64,000 bases of DNA from an uncultured Alphaproteobacteria bacterium (GCA_944389515.1 CALXMQ010000001.1:71079-135078), one strand, 5' to 3'; counted from the first letter of the stretch, positions 16,213 through 26,412 are shown. Notes: a model not told the origin generated them from the letters alone. Numbers and translations are program-made.

Positions 16213-19200
16213 ATGATGAAAAAGACAATATTTTTTATGTTGTGCCTGGCGCCGTTGGGTGTGCAGGCCGCGGTTTTTACTGGTGGCGAAGTGGAACCAA
16301 GCGGTGGAACATTTGTTGATGGAATAAATGTTAGCGACATCGTCGTTGGTGAAACAGTAAATTCAGGTGCGCCGAATTACAGCACGACGTTATGGCGTGG
16401 ACCAGATGCCTCAGATAAATTTTCTTTGATGCTGGGGAACGATATAACTGTGTCGGATACGGTTTATATTGTCGATGGATATCATTTGGGTCTGGGGCTG
16501 TCAAGTGTGCCGGGGACCCCCGTCAATATGAGTTTTGGTAAAATACGCGCGGATGGTAATTTTTCTGTTGAAAAGGCGGATGCTTTTTCTGTGACAGATA
16601 CGTTTACTGTGGCAAATGGTGTTAGTATTTTGGCAAATTCTATGACATCAGGTGCAATGACGGTTTCTGGGGGCGATGCTGTTTTAGATATCGCAACAAC
16701 ATTAAAGGTTGCAGAATTTCATAATATTGGTGGCGGTAATACAAATATTGCAGCGGATACATCTGTGTATATTACGGGCGGCGATTTGGAAAATACAGAC
16801 GGTGCCGGTGATATGACAATCACCACTGGTGGTGAATTAGATGTCGCAGGTAATGTTTATAATTCCAGCAATAAAATGAGTATTGATGCCGGGAATATTG
16901 TCGTTGATGGCACAATTAAAAATGATTCTAATGACAGTACAATTATAATTGAATCAAGTGGTGATTTTACTGTTTCTGGGGGCAATACTAATGAAGCGTC
17001 ATTTGTAAATTCGGGCAATTTGAAAATTGTTGTTGATGGCACGACAACCTTGGAATATGGATTGGATTTAAGTGCCATGGGGGTTGACAATACATTTGAA
17101 TTGGAAACTGGCAGTTTGGTATTCGGTGAATATGCGAATACAGATCGTTGGTTAAATGCATTTTCAAATAAGTTGAGTCAATTTACATTAAATATCACAG
17201 ATATGGATTTGTTTGAGATAAAAAGTGATATTTATAATGGATTGATAAATTCTGATAATAATGAATATAACGCCAATGCGAATATGACCATAACAGCCCA
17301 GGCGTTGACGGCAGATTCTGTGACGAATCGGGGTAATTCGTTGACGTTGGATGCGCAAAATTCTGCCGCCGGGGCAGGGGGCATCGTTATCGCAGGTGTT
17401 GTCGAAGGGTATGAAAATACCACTACGTTGATAAAATCCGCAGCAAAGTTGGATGTTGGTGGCGATGTTACTAATCGGGGTAACATGACATTAAATGGTA
17501 TGGATGTTACTTTGACAGATATCGCAAACAGTGGCGTGTTAAAAATAACGTCGCCGACCAGTGAATTGGGCAGTATCGCTGTTTCTGGTGATGTGGCAAA
17601 CGAATCGGGCGAATTGACCATAAATGGTAAAGAAATTGAAATTGCAGGTACATTGACCAATCGTGATGGCACAACAAATATTGTTGGTTCTAATAAGACA
17701 GGTGATAATACAAATTTACAAATCGGCGCGATTGATGTCAGTGGGGGTGTGCTGGATTTAACTGCGTTGGCTGGGGGATTGGATGTGACCAATGGTGTCA
17801 CGGTTTCTGGGGGTAAAATGAACCTGGATAAGACTGTGCATCGTTTAACCGCAGGCCAAACAATCGATATTGATGGTGATTTAACGATTGGTGGAATAAT
17901 GGCAACAAATGCCGGTGACGTGAATATCGGTGCGTATGGTAATACGGCGTTTGTAATGACATCTGAAAATGGAAATATCAATATTGATGGAAACATCAAT
18001 GCGAATTTTAATGGGGCACATACTGTAAATTTTGATGGTAACATAATTACAGTTGGTAAAAATGTTACGGCAACAGGTACTGATAATAAGTTGGTATTCG
18101 GCGGCAGTGCGGATAATCAGTTGACTGTCAAGGGGTCTGTTGTTGCAGATACGGGGGCAACAATAGAAATTGTTGCCGATGACGCAAATGTTGGATTGTT
18201 GAATATCGATTCAACCAGTAATTTAATTGTGCATGGTACACAAATTACTGCAACAGATGGCGCGATTGATATTGGTGGCGGATTATATTTTGCAGGGTCG
18301 AATCCACAACCGGAATCTGGGTTGATTGTTGCAGGGACTGAAAATAATTTAACATTAAAGTCAGATAAAGCCCAGGTTGAAATTGGGGGTACATTAGATA
18401 TCGGTAATGAAAAAACATTGAATTTGTCCGCAGAACAATCAATGATTGCGGTTGGTGGTGCGGTTTCTAATGCGGGGACGTTAAATGCAAATGCCCAAAC
18501 AATCAATATGGGAAATATCACAAATTCTGGGACGATAACATTGGATGCATCAGAAAATGTGGCATTGGGTGATGTTTTTGTTACTGGTGGTACTGTCAAT
18601 ATATATGCAGATGCAGAAAATGAAACTAATATTGAAATGGGCGGCATGAATATTGCCAATGGCGCCATTGTAAATATTGATTCAAATGCAACTGCGGATA
18701 TTATGGCCAATGGTGCGGTGATTGTATCGGGGGATGTTGCCCAGGGTAATGCGCAAAATGGCGCGTTGAATTTGATTGCAAATGATACAGTATTCGCGGC
18801 TCAGTCTTTGGCGATTACTGGCAATTATGTTGCAGATGCCGGCAGTGCAATATTTAATATTGATGATGGTGTCAGTATCACAGGTGATATATCTGTGGAT
18901 GATGCCGCAGGATTGACAATCAATGGCGCGACAATCGCATTACAGAATATTGAAAATTCTGGCCAGTTGGCGTTGCACAGTGATAAAGATTTACGTTTAG
19001 AACTGATTACAAATACGGGTGATTTGACATTAGATTCTGGGGCTGGAATTGCAACTGTGAATACATTTGCTGTTGCAGATACAGGTACAATCACGTTGAT
19101 GGGTGGTGGATTGACCACAGATGGTGTGTTTACTACATCTAATACAATACTGTATCAAAATTATACGGGTGATTTGACGGCCGGCGAAGTGAATATTGAA

Positions 19201-21195
19201 TCTGATAAATATGCAATTTCTGCGTCTAAATTTGATGTGGCTGGTGTAAATCAGTTTTCTGGTTATTTGCAGGTAAATTCAAATGATATCAATGTGGCTG
19301 GTGATATCGAAGCGTATGATTTGCGTTTCGCAAAATCAGCCGATGCAAATGCATGGATTGACGCAACTGTTGGTGGTAACGTTTCTGGGGGTGTTGATTT
19401 CTGGGGACTGAAACGCTTGGATGTTGGTGGTTATTATACATTTAATAATAACAGTGATTTATGGGCGGCAATAATGCCATATGATGCATCTGGGGCTGGC
19501 AATACCACGTCGCAGAATTATTGGTCAACGGTTGTTGCAACTGGGGATAACAATGTTGGCGAAATTACCAATGCAGAAGAAAATGCCGGGGCACTGATTA
19601 CCGTTGGAAAACAATTTATATCTGAAATGTCTGGGGTTGCGTTGGGAACTGCTGATGACCAGCCGCAGATTGGTATTACTTTGTTTGATACGGTTGATAC
19701 TGGGACGGCCATTTGGTTGCTGCACGCAGAAGAAGGTATAAATGTTGCCGATGGATTTGATAAATTGCGCAATTTGGATGTGAAATTCTGTAATGGTGAC
19801 GGGTCTATTTGCATTGATTATGCGGATACTTTGAAACCGTCAAATCCATTAAATGGCACAGATTCTGATTTGCCAATATATATTTCTGAACGTGATACAA
19901 ATGGTGATGGTGTCGCAGACAGTTTGTATATTGTTTTTGATCCTGCGTTTGGTGGGCCGGTTGAAGTATTCAAAATTCAGCCAATCGTTGCCGAAGTGGC
20001 GGATCATACACGGGGTGAATATGTATCTGCTGGGGCATTGGATAACTTGATTGCTGGTCAGTTGTTAAATACACAATTCTATAATGATACACCAATAGAA
20101 GTTATTCCGGAAATATTCAAAGGTACAAATTTTGGTGTGATGGCCCAAGAATTGTATGATCGTATGGAATATTACAATATGACTGGTGAACGTGATCCGT
20201 TGGCACGGTTCAGTCGGTTGTTCCAGGCGCGTGAATTAGAACAAATTGCAGGCGCGATATCTTTGAACGAACATACTAATTTCCGTGATTTCGAAGACCG
20301 TATGTTGGATGAATTCATTTGGAATCGTAATCGCAGTTTGAAAAAAGCATGGTTGGATGTTGATTATGGATTTACCAGCCAGGATGTTTCAGACGGAAAA
20401 CGTGTCAAAGGTGACAGATTCAGTGTTGCTGGTGGATTTGATTGGCAAGAATCAGAAACAATGATATTAGGGTTGACGGCACGTATATCTAATTCGTCCA
20501 GTGATAATTCTGATGCAGTTGAATTGGGATATTTGCCGAATCAGTCTGTGCGTGGAACTGTTGATATGACTGTTGACGATTTGAATATCGGATTTGGCGG
20601 ATATTTGATGAAGATATTGGGCGAAAAGACACGCTTGTATGGAAATGCGTTCTTGGATGTTCATATGTTTGATATTGCACGTAACCAAACGTTTATGGAT
20701 CGTATCGATGGCAGTGGTACCGCGTTCAGTTTAATCAGCGAGTGGGGTTTAATGCATGATTGGCTGAATCAATATATCGTTGGTAATGCGTATGCGCGTG
20801 TTGGATATAACTTTGGTTTTGATATCACAGAACATGCCGCAGGCCAAGATTATATGGATATGCAATCTGATGGGTATCTGATTTTGACACCTGGGTATTC
20901 TTTGATTGCACAAAAGCGTATTTACCCGTCGGCGTGGTTCCAGATTCGTCCATATGCGTCAATCGGTGTTGAATACGATGTGTTGGGGGCGCCAGATTTT
21001 GTAAAATATAAATTTGCGCCGGCACATACATATACCAAATATGATATTGATATTGATCCGTTGTGGGCAAATATTGGTGGTGGTGTTGAATTCTTGTCTG
21101 CGATGGGATTGCAGTTTGGAATTGATTATCGTTATCAATACAACGATGCAATCCAATTACATAATATCAAGGTTACCGGTTCATATCGGTTCTAA
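16213..21195 (+). CDS. Large autotransporter (type Va-like) with beta-helical passenger
   Basis: 1660 residues. The signal peptide (MMKKTIFFMLCLAPLGVQA, cleaved before AVFTGG) is followed by about 1300 residues of degenerate short repeats rich in Gly, Asn, Asp, Thr and Val (patterns such as SGGxxNI, GDVTNRGNMTLNG, NSGTITLDA), typical of a right-handed beta-helix passenger. A helical linker (around 1330-1380) leads to a C-terminal barrel of about 280 residues that ends ...VTGSYRF with the terminal aromatic residue needed for BAM. The passenger should be exposed on the surface and may mediate adhesion. No protease catalytic triad is evident. Confidence 0.9.
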   Translation: MMKKTIFFMLCLAPLGVQAAVFTGGEVEPSGGTFVDGINVSDIVVGETVNSGAPNYSTTLWRGPDASDKFSLMLGNDITVSDTVYIVDGYHLGLGLSSVPGTPVNMSFGKIRADGNFSVEKADAFSVTDTFTVANGVSILANSMTSGAMTVSGGDAVLDIATTLKVAEFHNIGGGNTNIAADTSVYITGGDLENTDGAGDMTITTGGELDVAGNVYNSSNKMSIDAGNIVVDGTIKNDSNDSTIIIESSGDFTVSGGNTNEASFVNSGNLKIVVDGTTTLEYGLDLSAMGVDNTFELETGSLVFGEYANTDRWLNAFSNKLSQFTLNITDMDLFEIKSDIYNGLINSDNNEYNANANMTITAQALTADSVTNRGNSLTLDAQNSAAGAGGIVIAGVVEGYENTTTLIKSAAKLDVGGDVTNRGNMTLNGMDVTLTDIANSGVLKITSPTSELGSIAVSGDVANESGELTINGKEIEIAGTLTNRDGTTNIVGSNKTGDNTNLQIGAIDVSGGVLDLTALAGGLDVTNGVTVSGGKMNLDKTVHRLTAGQTIDIDGDLTIGGIMATNAGDVNIGAYGNTAFVMTSENGNINIDGNINANFNGAHTVNFDGNIITVGKNVTATGTDNKLVFGGSADNQLTVKGSVVADTGATIEIVADDANVGLLNIDSTSNLIVHGTQITATDGAIDIGGGLYFAGSNPQPESGLIVAGTENNLTLKSDKAQVEIGGTLDIGNEKTLNLSAEQSMIAVGGAVSNAGTLNANAQTINMGNITNSGTITLDASENVALGDVFVTGGTVNIYADAENETNIEMGGMNIANGAIVNIDSNATADIMANGAVIVSGDVAQGNAQNGALNLIANDTVFAAQSLAITGNYVADAGSAIFNIDDGVSITGDISVDDAAGLTINGATIALQNIENSGQLALHSDKDLRLELITNTGDLTLDSGAGIATVNTFAVADTGTITLMGGGLTTDGVFTTSNTILYQNYTGDLTAGEVNIESDKYAISASKFDVAGVNQFSGYLQVNSNDINVAGDIEAYDLRFAKSADANAWIDATVGGNVSGGVDFWGLKRLDVGGYYTFNNNSDLWAAIMPYDASGAGNTTSQNYWSTVVATGDNNVGEITNAEENAGALITVGKQFISEMSGVALGTADDQPQIGITLFDTVDTGTAIWLLHAEEGINVADGFDKLRNLDVKFCNGDGSICIDYADTLKPSNPLNGTDSDLPIYISERDTNGDGVADSLYIVFDPAFGGPVEVFKIQPIVAEVADHTRGEYVSAGALDNLIAGQLLNTQFYNDTPIEVIPEIFKGTNFGVMAQELYDRMEYYNMTGERDPLARFSRLFQARELEQIAGAISLNEHTNFRDFEDRMLDEFIWNRNRSLKKAWLDVDYGFTSQDVSDGKRVKGDRFSVAGGFDWQESETMILGLTARISNSSSDNSDAVELGYLPNQSVRGTVDMTVDDLNIGFGGYLMKILGEKTRLYGNAFLDVHMFDIARNQTFMDRIDGSGTAFSLISEWGLMHDWLNQYIVGNAYARVGYNFGFDITEHAAGQDYMDMQSDGYLILTPGYSLIAQKRIYPSAWFQIRPYASIGVEYDVLGAPDFVKYKFAPAHTYTKYDIDIDPLWANIGGGVEFLSAMGLQFGIDYRYQYNDAIQLHNIKVTGSYRF

Positions 21196-21196
21196 A

Positions 21197-21224
21197 TAAA
21201 AACGGGGGATAGCCCCGTTTTTAT
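21197..21224 (+). terminator. Intrinsic terminator of the autotransporter gene
   Basis: AAAACGGGG GATA GCCCCGTTTTT directly after the stop. Confidence 0.88.
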
Positions 21225-21315
21225 ATTCATGATTTTTTTTGCGTGGTCATTTGTGTGGTAAAAATTATGCGCTGAATAAAAATCCGTTGTTGGTGGATTT
21301 TTATTGTTCCGATGT

Positions 21316-21343
21316 AATACCCCGGGATTACGCCCGGGGTATT
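21316..21343. repeat. REP-like palindrome, copy 3
   Basis: AATACCCCGGG, ATTA, CGCCCGGGGTATT: near-perfect 12-bp arms, in a 289-bp intergenic stretch that otherwise shows no gene. It matches the 12076 copy at the ends (AATACCCC...GTATTATTTATT). Confidence 0.45.
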
Positions 21344-21484
21344 ATTTATTAAAACGAATTATTTTATTAAAATGAAATATTGTTCGGATACGTTGCAATC
21401 TGCATGTATAATCGACAGTTATTCAAACTGCGTTGATGACTGTTTCCATATACTTGGATTCATCACTGTGGTGACGCCATTACA

Positions 21485-21949
21485 TTAAAATGGGATGTCG
21501 TCGCCAATATCTGCAACAGATATTTCTTCGCGTGGTTGTGTTGGTTGGGATACTGGTTGACCATAATCACCGCCAGATGATGCGCCATCTAAACTTTTGG
21601 CGCCAGCCAATATAACCATTTGACCTGCGAATTGGTTTAATACAACTTCGGTTGTATAAACATCGACACCTTGTTGATTTTGCCATTTGCGTGTACGCAG
21701 GGAACCTTCGAGATATAATTTAGTACCTTTTTGCAGCATACGTTCGGCAACTTCGACCAAATTTGGGTTAAATATAACAACGCGGTGCCATTCTGTTTGT
21801 TCTTTTTGTTCGCCGGTTTGTCTGTCGCGCCAACGATCCGATGTTGCTAATGAAAAACTGACCACTTTTTGTCCACTTTGCATTGTGCGTACCTGGGGAT
21901 CTTGGCCAACGTTGCCAACCAATATTACTTTATTTATGCTGCCTGCCAT
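21485..21949 (-). CDS. ssb: Single-stranded DNA-binding protein
   Basis: 154 residues. The N-terminal OB fold has the usual motifs (INKVILVGNVGQDPQVR, FSLATSDRW, TEWHRVVIFNP, GTKLYLEGSLRTRKWQ), a Gly/Gln/Pro-rich linker follows, and the acidic tip ends DDIPF, which binds replication and repair partners. It acts in replication, recombination and repair. It is divergent from rho. Confidence 0.97.
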   Translation of the reverse strand: MAGSINKVILVGNVGQDPQVRTMQSGQKVVSFSLATSDRWRDRQTGEQKEQTEWHRVVIFNPNLVEVAERMLQKGTKLYLEGSLRTRKWQNQQGVDVYTTEVVLNQFAGQMVILAGAKSLDGASSGGDYGQPVSQPTQPREEISVADIGDDIPF

Positions 21950-22041
21950 AATCGCTTCCTTTTTTATTATTTTATATAAGTTATTTGAGCAATAAAATAT
22001 GGAAAAATCAAGTAAAAATCGTGGGAAAATCTGGGGTGGAC

Positions 22042-22070
22042 TTGACTTTTTGTCAAAAAAAGTATATAAT
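22042..22070 (+). promoter_or_regulatory. Promoter of rho
   Basis: TTGACT at 22042-22047, a 17-nt spacer and TATAAT at 22065-22070. A leader of about 50 nt follows. Confidence 0.65.
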
Positions 22071-22127
22071 AATATTATTCAATAACAGAACGCGGTCGCG
22101 TTTCTAACTTCCACAAAAGGATTATTT

Positions 22128-23396
22128 ATGCATATAAATGAATTAAAGGCTAAATCGCCACAGCAATTATTGAAAATGGCCGAAGATATGGGCATTGAAA
22201 ACCCAGCGCAATTAAATGTGCAACAGTTGCGTTTTGCGGTTATGCGTGTGTTCGCGGCGGATAAAAAGATTACGTTGATTGGTGACGGGGTTTTAGAACG
22301 CATGCAGGATGGATTTGGATTTCTTCGTGCACCAGAAAGCAATTATCTGGCTGGGCCAGATGATTTGTACGTGTCGCCGGCGTTGATAAAAAAATATGGT
22401 TTGAAAACCGGTGATTATATCGAAGGGCAAATCCAGGCACCACAAAATGAATCGGAACGCTATTTTGCATTGGAAACGATTGAACGGGTAAATGGTGGTG
22501 AACCTGAAAAATTGCGTCATCGCGTTTCGTTTGATGATATGACCCCGTTGTATCCAGATGAAATGCTGAAAATGGAAGTTGTTGATGATAAAGACAAAGG
22601 ACGCAGTTTGTCTGCGCGTGTTATTGATTTAATTGCGCCAACTGGGCGGGGGCAGCGCAGTTTGATTGTTGCGCCGCCGCGTACAGGTAAAACAGTTATG
22701 TTGCAAAATATTGCGCACAGTATCGCAACAAATTATCCAGATGTAAAATTGATTGTTTTGCTGATTGATGAACGCCCCGAAGAAGTTACAGATATGCAAC
22801 GCAGCGTCAAAGGCGAGGTTATTTCATCTACATTTGATGAACCAGCGGCACGCCATATCCAGGTGGCAGAAATGGTTATTGAAAAGGCCAAGCGATTGGT
22901 AGAGGCCGGCCAGGATGTTGTTATTCTGTTGGATTCTATTACTCGTTTGGGACGCGCGTATAACACGGTTGTTCCATCCAGTGGCAAAGTTTTAACTGGT
23001 GGTGTTGATGCGTATGCATTGCAACGTCCAAAACGATTCTTTGGTGCGGCCCGTAATATCGAAGGTGGTGGTTCTTTGACCATCATTGCGACTGCGTTGG
23101 TTGATACGGGGTCAAAAATGGACGAAGTTATTTTTGAAGAATTCAAAGGTACCGGCAACAGTGAAATTATTTTGGACAGAAAATTGTCTGATAAACGTGT
23201 GTATCCGGCGATTGATATTACCAAATCTGGTACACGCAAAGAAGATTTATTGGTTGGCAAAGACACATTGTCCAAGATGTATGTGTTGCGCCGCATAATC
23301 AATCCGATGGGAACATTGGAAGCGATGGAATTCTTGTTGGATAAATTGCGCGTAACCAAGACAAATGCTGATTTCTTTGCATCAATGAATCAGTAA
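22128..23396 (+). CDS. rho: Transcription termination factor Rho
   Basis: A hexameric RNA helicase that ends transcription of untranslated RNA. The 422 residues are standard. The N-terminal Rho-N segment ([20 protein letters not shown]), the RNA-binding cold-shock fold ([16 protein letters not shown]) and the ATPase follow in order: Walker [22 protein letters not shown], the Q-loop-containing block [18 protein letters not shown], Walker [17 protein letters not shown], and the R-loop segment [14 protein letters not shown]. It has its own promoter and a terminator. Confidence 0.98.
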   Translation: MHINELKAKSPQQLLKMAEDMGIENPAQLNVQQLRFAVMRVFAADKKITLIGDGVLERMQDGFGFLRAPESNYLAGPDDLYVSPALIKKYGLKTGDYIEGQIQAPQNESERYFALETIERVNGGEPEKLRHRVSFDDMTPLYPDEMLKMEVVDDKDKGRSLSARVIDLIAPTGRGQRSLIVAPPRTGKTVMLQNIAHSIATNYPDVKLIVLLIDERPEEVTDMQRSVKGEVISSTFDEPAARHIQVAEMVIEKAKRLVEAGQDVVILLDSITRLGRAYNTVVPSSGKVLTGGVDAYALQRPKRFFGAARNIEGGGSLTIIATALVDTGSKMDEVIFEEFKGTGNSEIILDRKLSDKRVYPAIDITKSGTRKEDLLVGKDTLSKMYVLRRIINPMGTLEAMEFLLDKLRVTKTNADFFASMNQ

Positions 23397-23419
23397 AAGT
23401 CCATAATATTTGTTGGACT

Positions 23420-23446
23420 AAATCCCGTCATTGACGGGATTTTTAA
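23420..23446 (+). terminator. Intrinsic terminator of rho
   Basis: AATCCCGTCA TTGACGGGATTTTTA after the rho stop. Confidence 0.88.
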
Positions 23447-23502
23447 TAGACATAAAATGTATTTTATGATAAAATACATGGGTACAGGGACGTTGATAAT
23501 AT

Positions 23503-23610
23503 GCTGAATTAAAACCTACGTTTATTTTCAGTATATTTTTTTGTGCAAAAATCCCGGAAAGACGCATCAAACCCTCCTTTATATATGTGCCGAATTAAAA
23601 CGTAGGTTTT
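23503..23610 (+). promoter_or_regulatory. Leader element type 2, copy 2
   Basis: It begins GCTGAATTAAAACC and ends GCCGAATTAAAACGTAGG. The arms AAAACCTACGTTT (23511-23523) and AAACGTAGGTTTT (23598-23610) are a perfect 13-bp inverted repeat and the second arm runs into a T tract. A local alternative, CTGAA/TTCAG followed by TATATTTTTTT (23504-23538), would terminate early. GCAAAAATCCC lies in the middle, as in the other copies. The arm sequence differs from copies 1 and 3 yet stays complementary. Confidence 0.55.
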
Positions 23611-25944
23611 TTGTTGTTTGGCGTTTTTATGTTGTATGGCAGTACCGCATTGGCCGAGGTAATAGATATATTTCCAACGGGTACAGGATGGCAAATACAA
23701 CGTGCAAATGGTGAAATATTGGGTAATGTAACATCGCAACAAGCAGCACAACGGGCCGCTGATATTTATACCAGAAGGGGAAATACAGTAAATTGGCGAA
23801 GTGCGACACCAGCAACGACCAGGTCTAATTTACCAGCAACAACCGGGTCTAATTTACCGGCAACAACATCGCAACCCGGGCAAAATGTGCCCGCGACCAC
23901 AGGTGGCGGATCTGGTGGTAATACCGGTGGTGCGGCTGCTGCGTCACGCGTAAATGTTGGTGGTGCCGCGTTGGGTATTTTGGGTATGGTCAGCGGTGGT
24001 GTTGGATTGTATGAAAGTACTGCTGGAACTGATAAGGCAACATGGGGTGATGTGGCTACTGGTGCGGCCAGTGGAGCTACGTTTGCCGCTGGTACGGCGG
24101 CTCTTGTAAACGCAATACCAGTTGGTGGTCAGATTATGTATGGCGCATCAATCGCGGTTGGCACGGTTGTTGGTGCCCTGGGGGCAGGCGCAGAAATGTT
24201 TTCTGAAACCGATTGTGAAATGGATCCTGTGTTGGGGATTTATGCGTGTTGTAATATTTCGAATTTAAGTAATATTGATGCATATCGCGCTGAAATTGGT
24301 GACAGGATGTTTACAGATACTTTCCCATATGTACGTTATTGTGTCCAAGGCAAGAAGGAATTCAAAGAAGAACAACCGTGGTTAAAGGGACGTTTTTTGG
24401 ATGACCATTGGTCTGCAAATGCTGAGATTGGTTTATGCCCGGGATATGATATGCCGGTAAATCAAGAAGGTATGAATATACAATTATATGCCGCTAATGA
24501 TGCAAATGTTGGATATTGTTGGGCATGGGAATGTGCTGATCCGGGGCGCGTGCGCAGTGGTGGAACGTGCGTCGGCAGTGATGTTGATGATGCCAGTATG
24601 ATGGGGACTGTTTTACCCGATGGGTTTGAACGCGTAACGCCGAATACAGTTGGTGCAGATTGTGCATCTGATGATTTACCACAATATGCCACGGCTGGGA
24701 CGTATATTGATAACGGCGTTGATGTTGTATGTGCTGCAACAGCGTGTCAAAGTGGGACTTATTTGGTTATGAATTCGGCCGGCCTGTCCCAGGGTTGGTG
24801 TGTTGCGTCAACGTATTGTACCGATACAAATACACATTTGAACATTATTGATGGAACAAAAACTGATTTGCAGTGTGTGGCGAATAATACAAATGTTGAA
24901 ATCCAGGCCAATAATGATGAAACCCAGGTAAATGACGAAGAACAGTTGTTTGGTAATAATTCTGATGATAATACCGATACGCGTAATGAGTGTGAACGTG
25001 GTGTTACAGGATATATTATGTTTGAAGGTGTGTGTATGCCGACGGCGCAAATGCAACAAATTTTATCGCAACGTGCCGCGCAATCTGCACAACAATTAGC
25101 AAAGCAACAGGCGGCGGCGGAAATCGCAAATTTGCAATCGCAAATTGATAGATATGCCGGCAAAATTCAGGACATAGAAGATGCGCATGCAGATGACAAG
25201 GTTTCTGTATGGAAAAATGAAGAGGGAAAATTTAATACTTCGCGTTTGTTGTCTGATTCTATTGCTGGGGTTGCGCTGGGGACTGTTGGTGGTTTGGTTG
25301 TGAACAAGGTTGTAAAAGATAAACATGTAGAAACAGGATTCGAAGAATTAGGTTGTGCCATAGATGGCGTCAAAATTGCTGATTTTGATGACGATTTCTT
25401 TATTTCGGGCGCGGTTGATAAAGAAGACTGTTTGGCCAATAACATGGGGCATGGAAATGTCTATGTCTGGGCATCGCGTTTTTCAAATGGGACTGATTAT
25501 GCGCGTATGATAGAAGATGTATCAAATCCGGACAATAATACGTGTTGGGTTCGTGTGGATATTAAATCTGATAACCCAAAAATCAGTGTGTCTGATGTTG
25601 CGCCACGTTGGTTTGTTGTTGGACAACAGGTAACATGCGGTGATTGGACAAATCGTGATACATTGCGCCAGCGTGCGTTAAATGCACGCAAAAGCGCCCG
25701 TACATGGGCCACAGTTGGTGGTGCTGTGGGTGGTGCCGGATTGGGGGTTGGTATTATGGAATTGTTTGGTAATCGTTTGATTGGCGGCAAAGTTATGGGA
25801 CAGAAATCGTTAGATGAAATGGAATTATTATATTCACAAATGTCTGAAACAGAACGGCGTGAATATACGGAATCCATGGAAAAATTATCTGATTTATGTG
25901 ACGAATTGTATCAAAAGGGTGGGACAAGTCCATGGTGCAAATAA
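23611..25944 (+). CDS. Large exported protein with glycine-zipper segments, unknown function
   Basis: 777 codons from a TTG at 23611 (ATG at 23629 is the alternative); the signal peptide reads FGVFMLYGSTALA and cleavage before EVID is likely. In order: a Pro/Thr repeat (LPATTGSN) and Gly-rich linker near 60-110; a glycine-zipper hydrophobic region (AALGILGMVSGGVGLYE, GAASGATFAAGTAALV, 115-200); a Cys-rich middle; a coiled coil around 475-530 (QRAAQSAQQLAKQQAAAEIA); and a second glycine-zipper (WATVGGAVGGAGLGVGIMEL) near 700. It may be a membrane-active or surface protein. The start lies inside the distal arm of a leader element. No family is recognised. Confidence 0.75.
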   Translation: MLFGVFMLYGSTALAEVIDIFPTGTGWQIQRANGEILGNVTSQQAAQRAADIYTRRGNTVNWRSATPATTRSNLPATTGSNLPATTSQPGQNVPATTGGGSGGNTGGAAAASRVNVGGAALGILGMVSGGVGLYESTAGTDKATWGDVATGAASGATFAAGTAALVNAIPVGGQIMYGASIAVGTVVGALGAGAEMFSETDCEMDPVLGIYACCNISNLSNIDAYRAEIGDRMFTDTFPYVRYCVQGKKEFKEEQPWLKGRFLDDHWSANAEIGLCPGYDMPVNQEGMNIQLYAANDANVGYCWAWECADPGRVRSGGTCVGSDVDDASMMGTVLPDGFERVTPNTVGADCASDDLPQYATAGTYIDNGVDVVCAATACQSGTYLVMNSAGLSQGWCVASTYCTDTNTHLNIIDGTKTDLQCVANNTNVEIQANNDETQVNDEEQLFGNNSDDNTDTRNECERGVTGYIMFEGVCMPTAQMQQILSQRAAQSAQQLAKQQAAAEIANLQSQIDRYAGKIQDIEDAHADDKVSVWKNEEGKFNTSRLLSDSIAGVALGTVGGLVVNKVVKDKHVETGFEELGCAIDGVKIADFDDDFFISGAVDKEDCLANNMGHGNVYVWASRFSNGTDYARMIEDVSNPDNNTCWVRVDIKSDNPKISVSDVAPRWFVVGQQVTCGDWTNRDTLRQRALNARKSARTWATVGGAVGGAGLGVGIMELFGNRLIGGKVMGQKSLDEMELLYSQMSETERREYTESMEKLSDLCDELYQKGGTSPWCK

Positions 25945-25962
25945 ATTATATTGTATGTTTAT

Positions 25963-25992
25963 ACGTGGGGCGTTTGCCCCATGTTTTTATAT
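25963..25992 (+). terminator. Intrinsic terminator
   Basis: TGGGGCG TTT GCCCCA followed by TGTTTTTA, between the large exported-protein gene and the spanin-like pair. Confidence 0.75.
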
Positions 25993-26002
25993 AGGGTAAA
26001 AA

Positions 26003-26233
26003 ATGAAAAAATATTTATTTTGGTTCTTTGTGGGTATGGGGATTGTTTTGTTTGCTTATTGGGCCGGTGGCCAGGTGGCGTGGCAAAAATGTAATGCCCA
26101 GATTCAAGAATCTGGCGTGGTGCACCAGCGTATAATTACTGAACAAATAGGAAGGGTAAATGAAAAAACTTTTAATACTGGGGTGCGCGATATTCGTCGC
26201 GTCTTGTGCGAAAAATACACCATTGCAGAATAA
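26003..26233 (+). CDS. Small inner-membrane protein, i-spanin (Rz)-like
   Basis: 76 residues: one N-terminal transmembrane anchor (YLFWFFVGMGIVLFAYWAGG) and a short charged periplasmic helix (CNAQIQESGVVHQRIITEQI, then VNEKTFNTGVRDIRRVLCEK). Its last 74 bases overlap, in another reading frame, the start of a lipoprotein gene. A membrane-anchored helical protein with an embedded out-of-frame lipoprotein is the classic arrangement of phage spanin pairs. No other phage lysis gene is adjacent, so the function is inferred from architecture only. Confidence 0.6.
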   Translation: MKKYLFWFFVGMGIVLFAYWAGGQVAWQKCNAQIQESGVVHQRIITEQIGRVNEKTFNTGVRDIRRVLCEKYTIAE

Positions 26234-26351
26234 TATTTGTGCGCCATGTATTCCAATATATGGACGGGCATCAGATTGGGGAATTATCAGTGATGATTTG
26301 GCACGTAATATTTATCGACATAATTTGTTGTGTGATGAAATAAACGGGTGA
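26160..26351 (+). CDS. Small lipoprotein embedded in the previous gene, o-spanin (Rz1)-like
   Basis: 63 residues with a well-formed signal and lipobox (MKKLLILGCAIFVASC, acylated Cys at 16). The mature 48 residues carry three more Cys (NNICAPCIP, LLCDEING) and a conserved-looking DWGIISDDLARNIYRHN helix. A strong GGAAGGG site 4-10 nt before the ATG shows that the start is used. It overlaps the 26003 gene in the +1 frame. As an outer-membrane lipoprotein it could link to the inner-membrane partner. Confidence 0.62.
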   Translation: MKKLLILGCAIFVASCAKNTPLQNNICAPCIPIYGRASDWGIISDDLARNIYRHNLLCDEING

Positions 26352-26369
26352 TGGGTGTTTATAAAATAC

Positions 26370-26398
26370 TTGTTTTATATGTGGTAAATATGTATAAT
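26370..26398 (+). promoter_or_regulatory. Promoter upstream of the third type 2 leader
   Basis: TTGTTT at 26370-26375, a 17-nt spacer, TATAAT at 26393-26398. The predicted start near 26405 places the GCCGAAAA block at the 5' end of the RNA, as at 6664. Confidence 0.6.
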
Positions 26399-26412
26399 AT
26401 ATGCATAAACAA

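Noticed and set aside
16857-19814. Long minus-strand frames inside the autotransporter gene
   Set aside because: They are shadows created by the repetitive, biased codon use of the passenger; their translations are low complexity without motifs.
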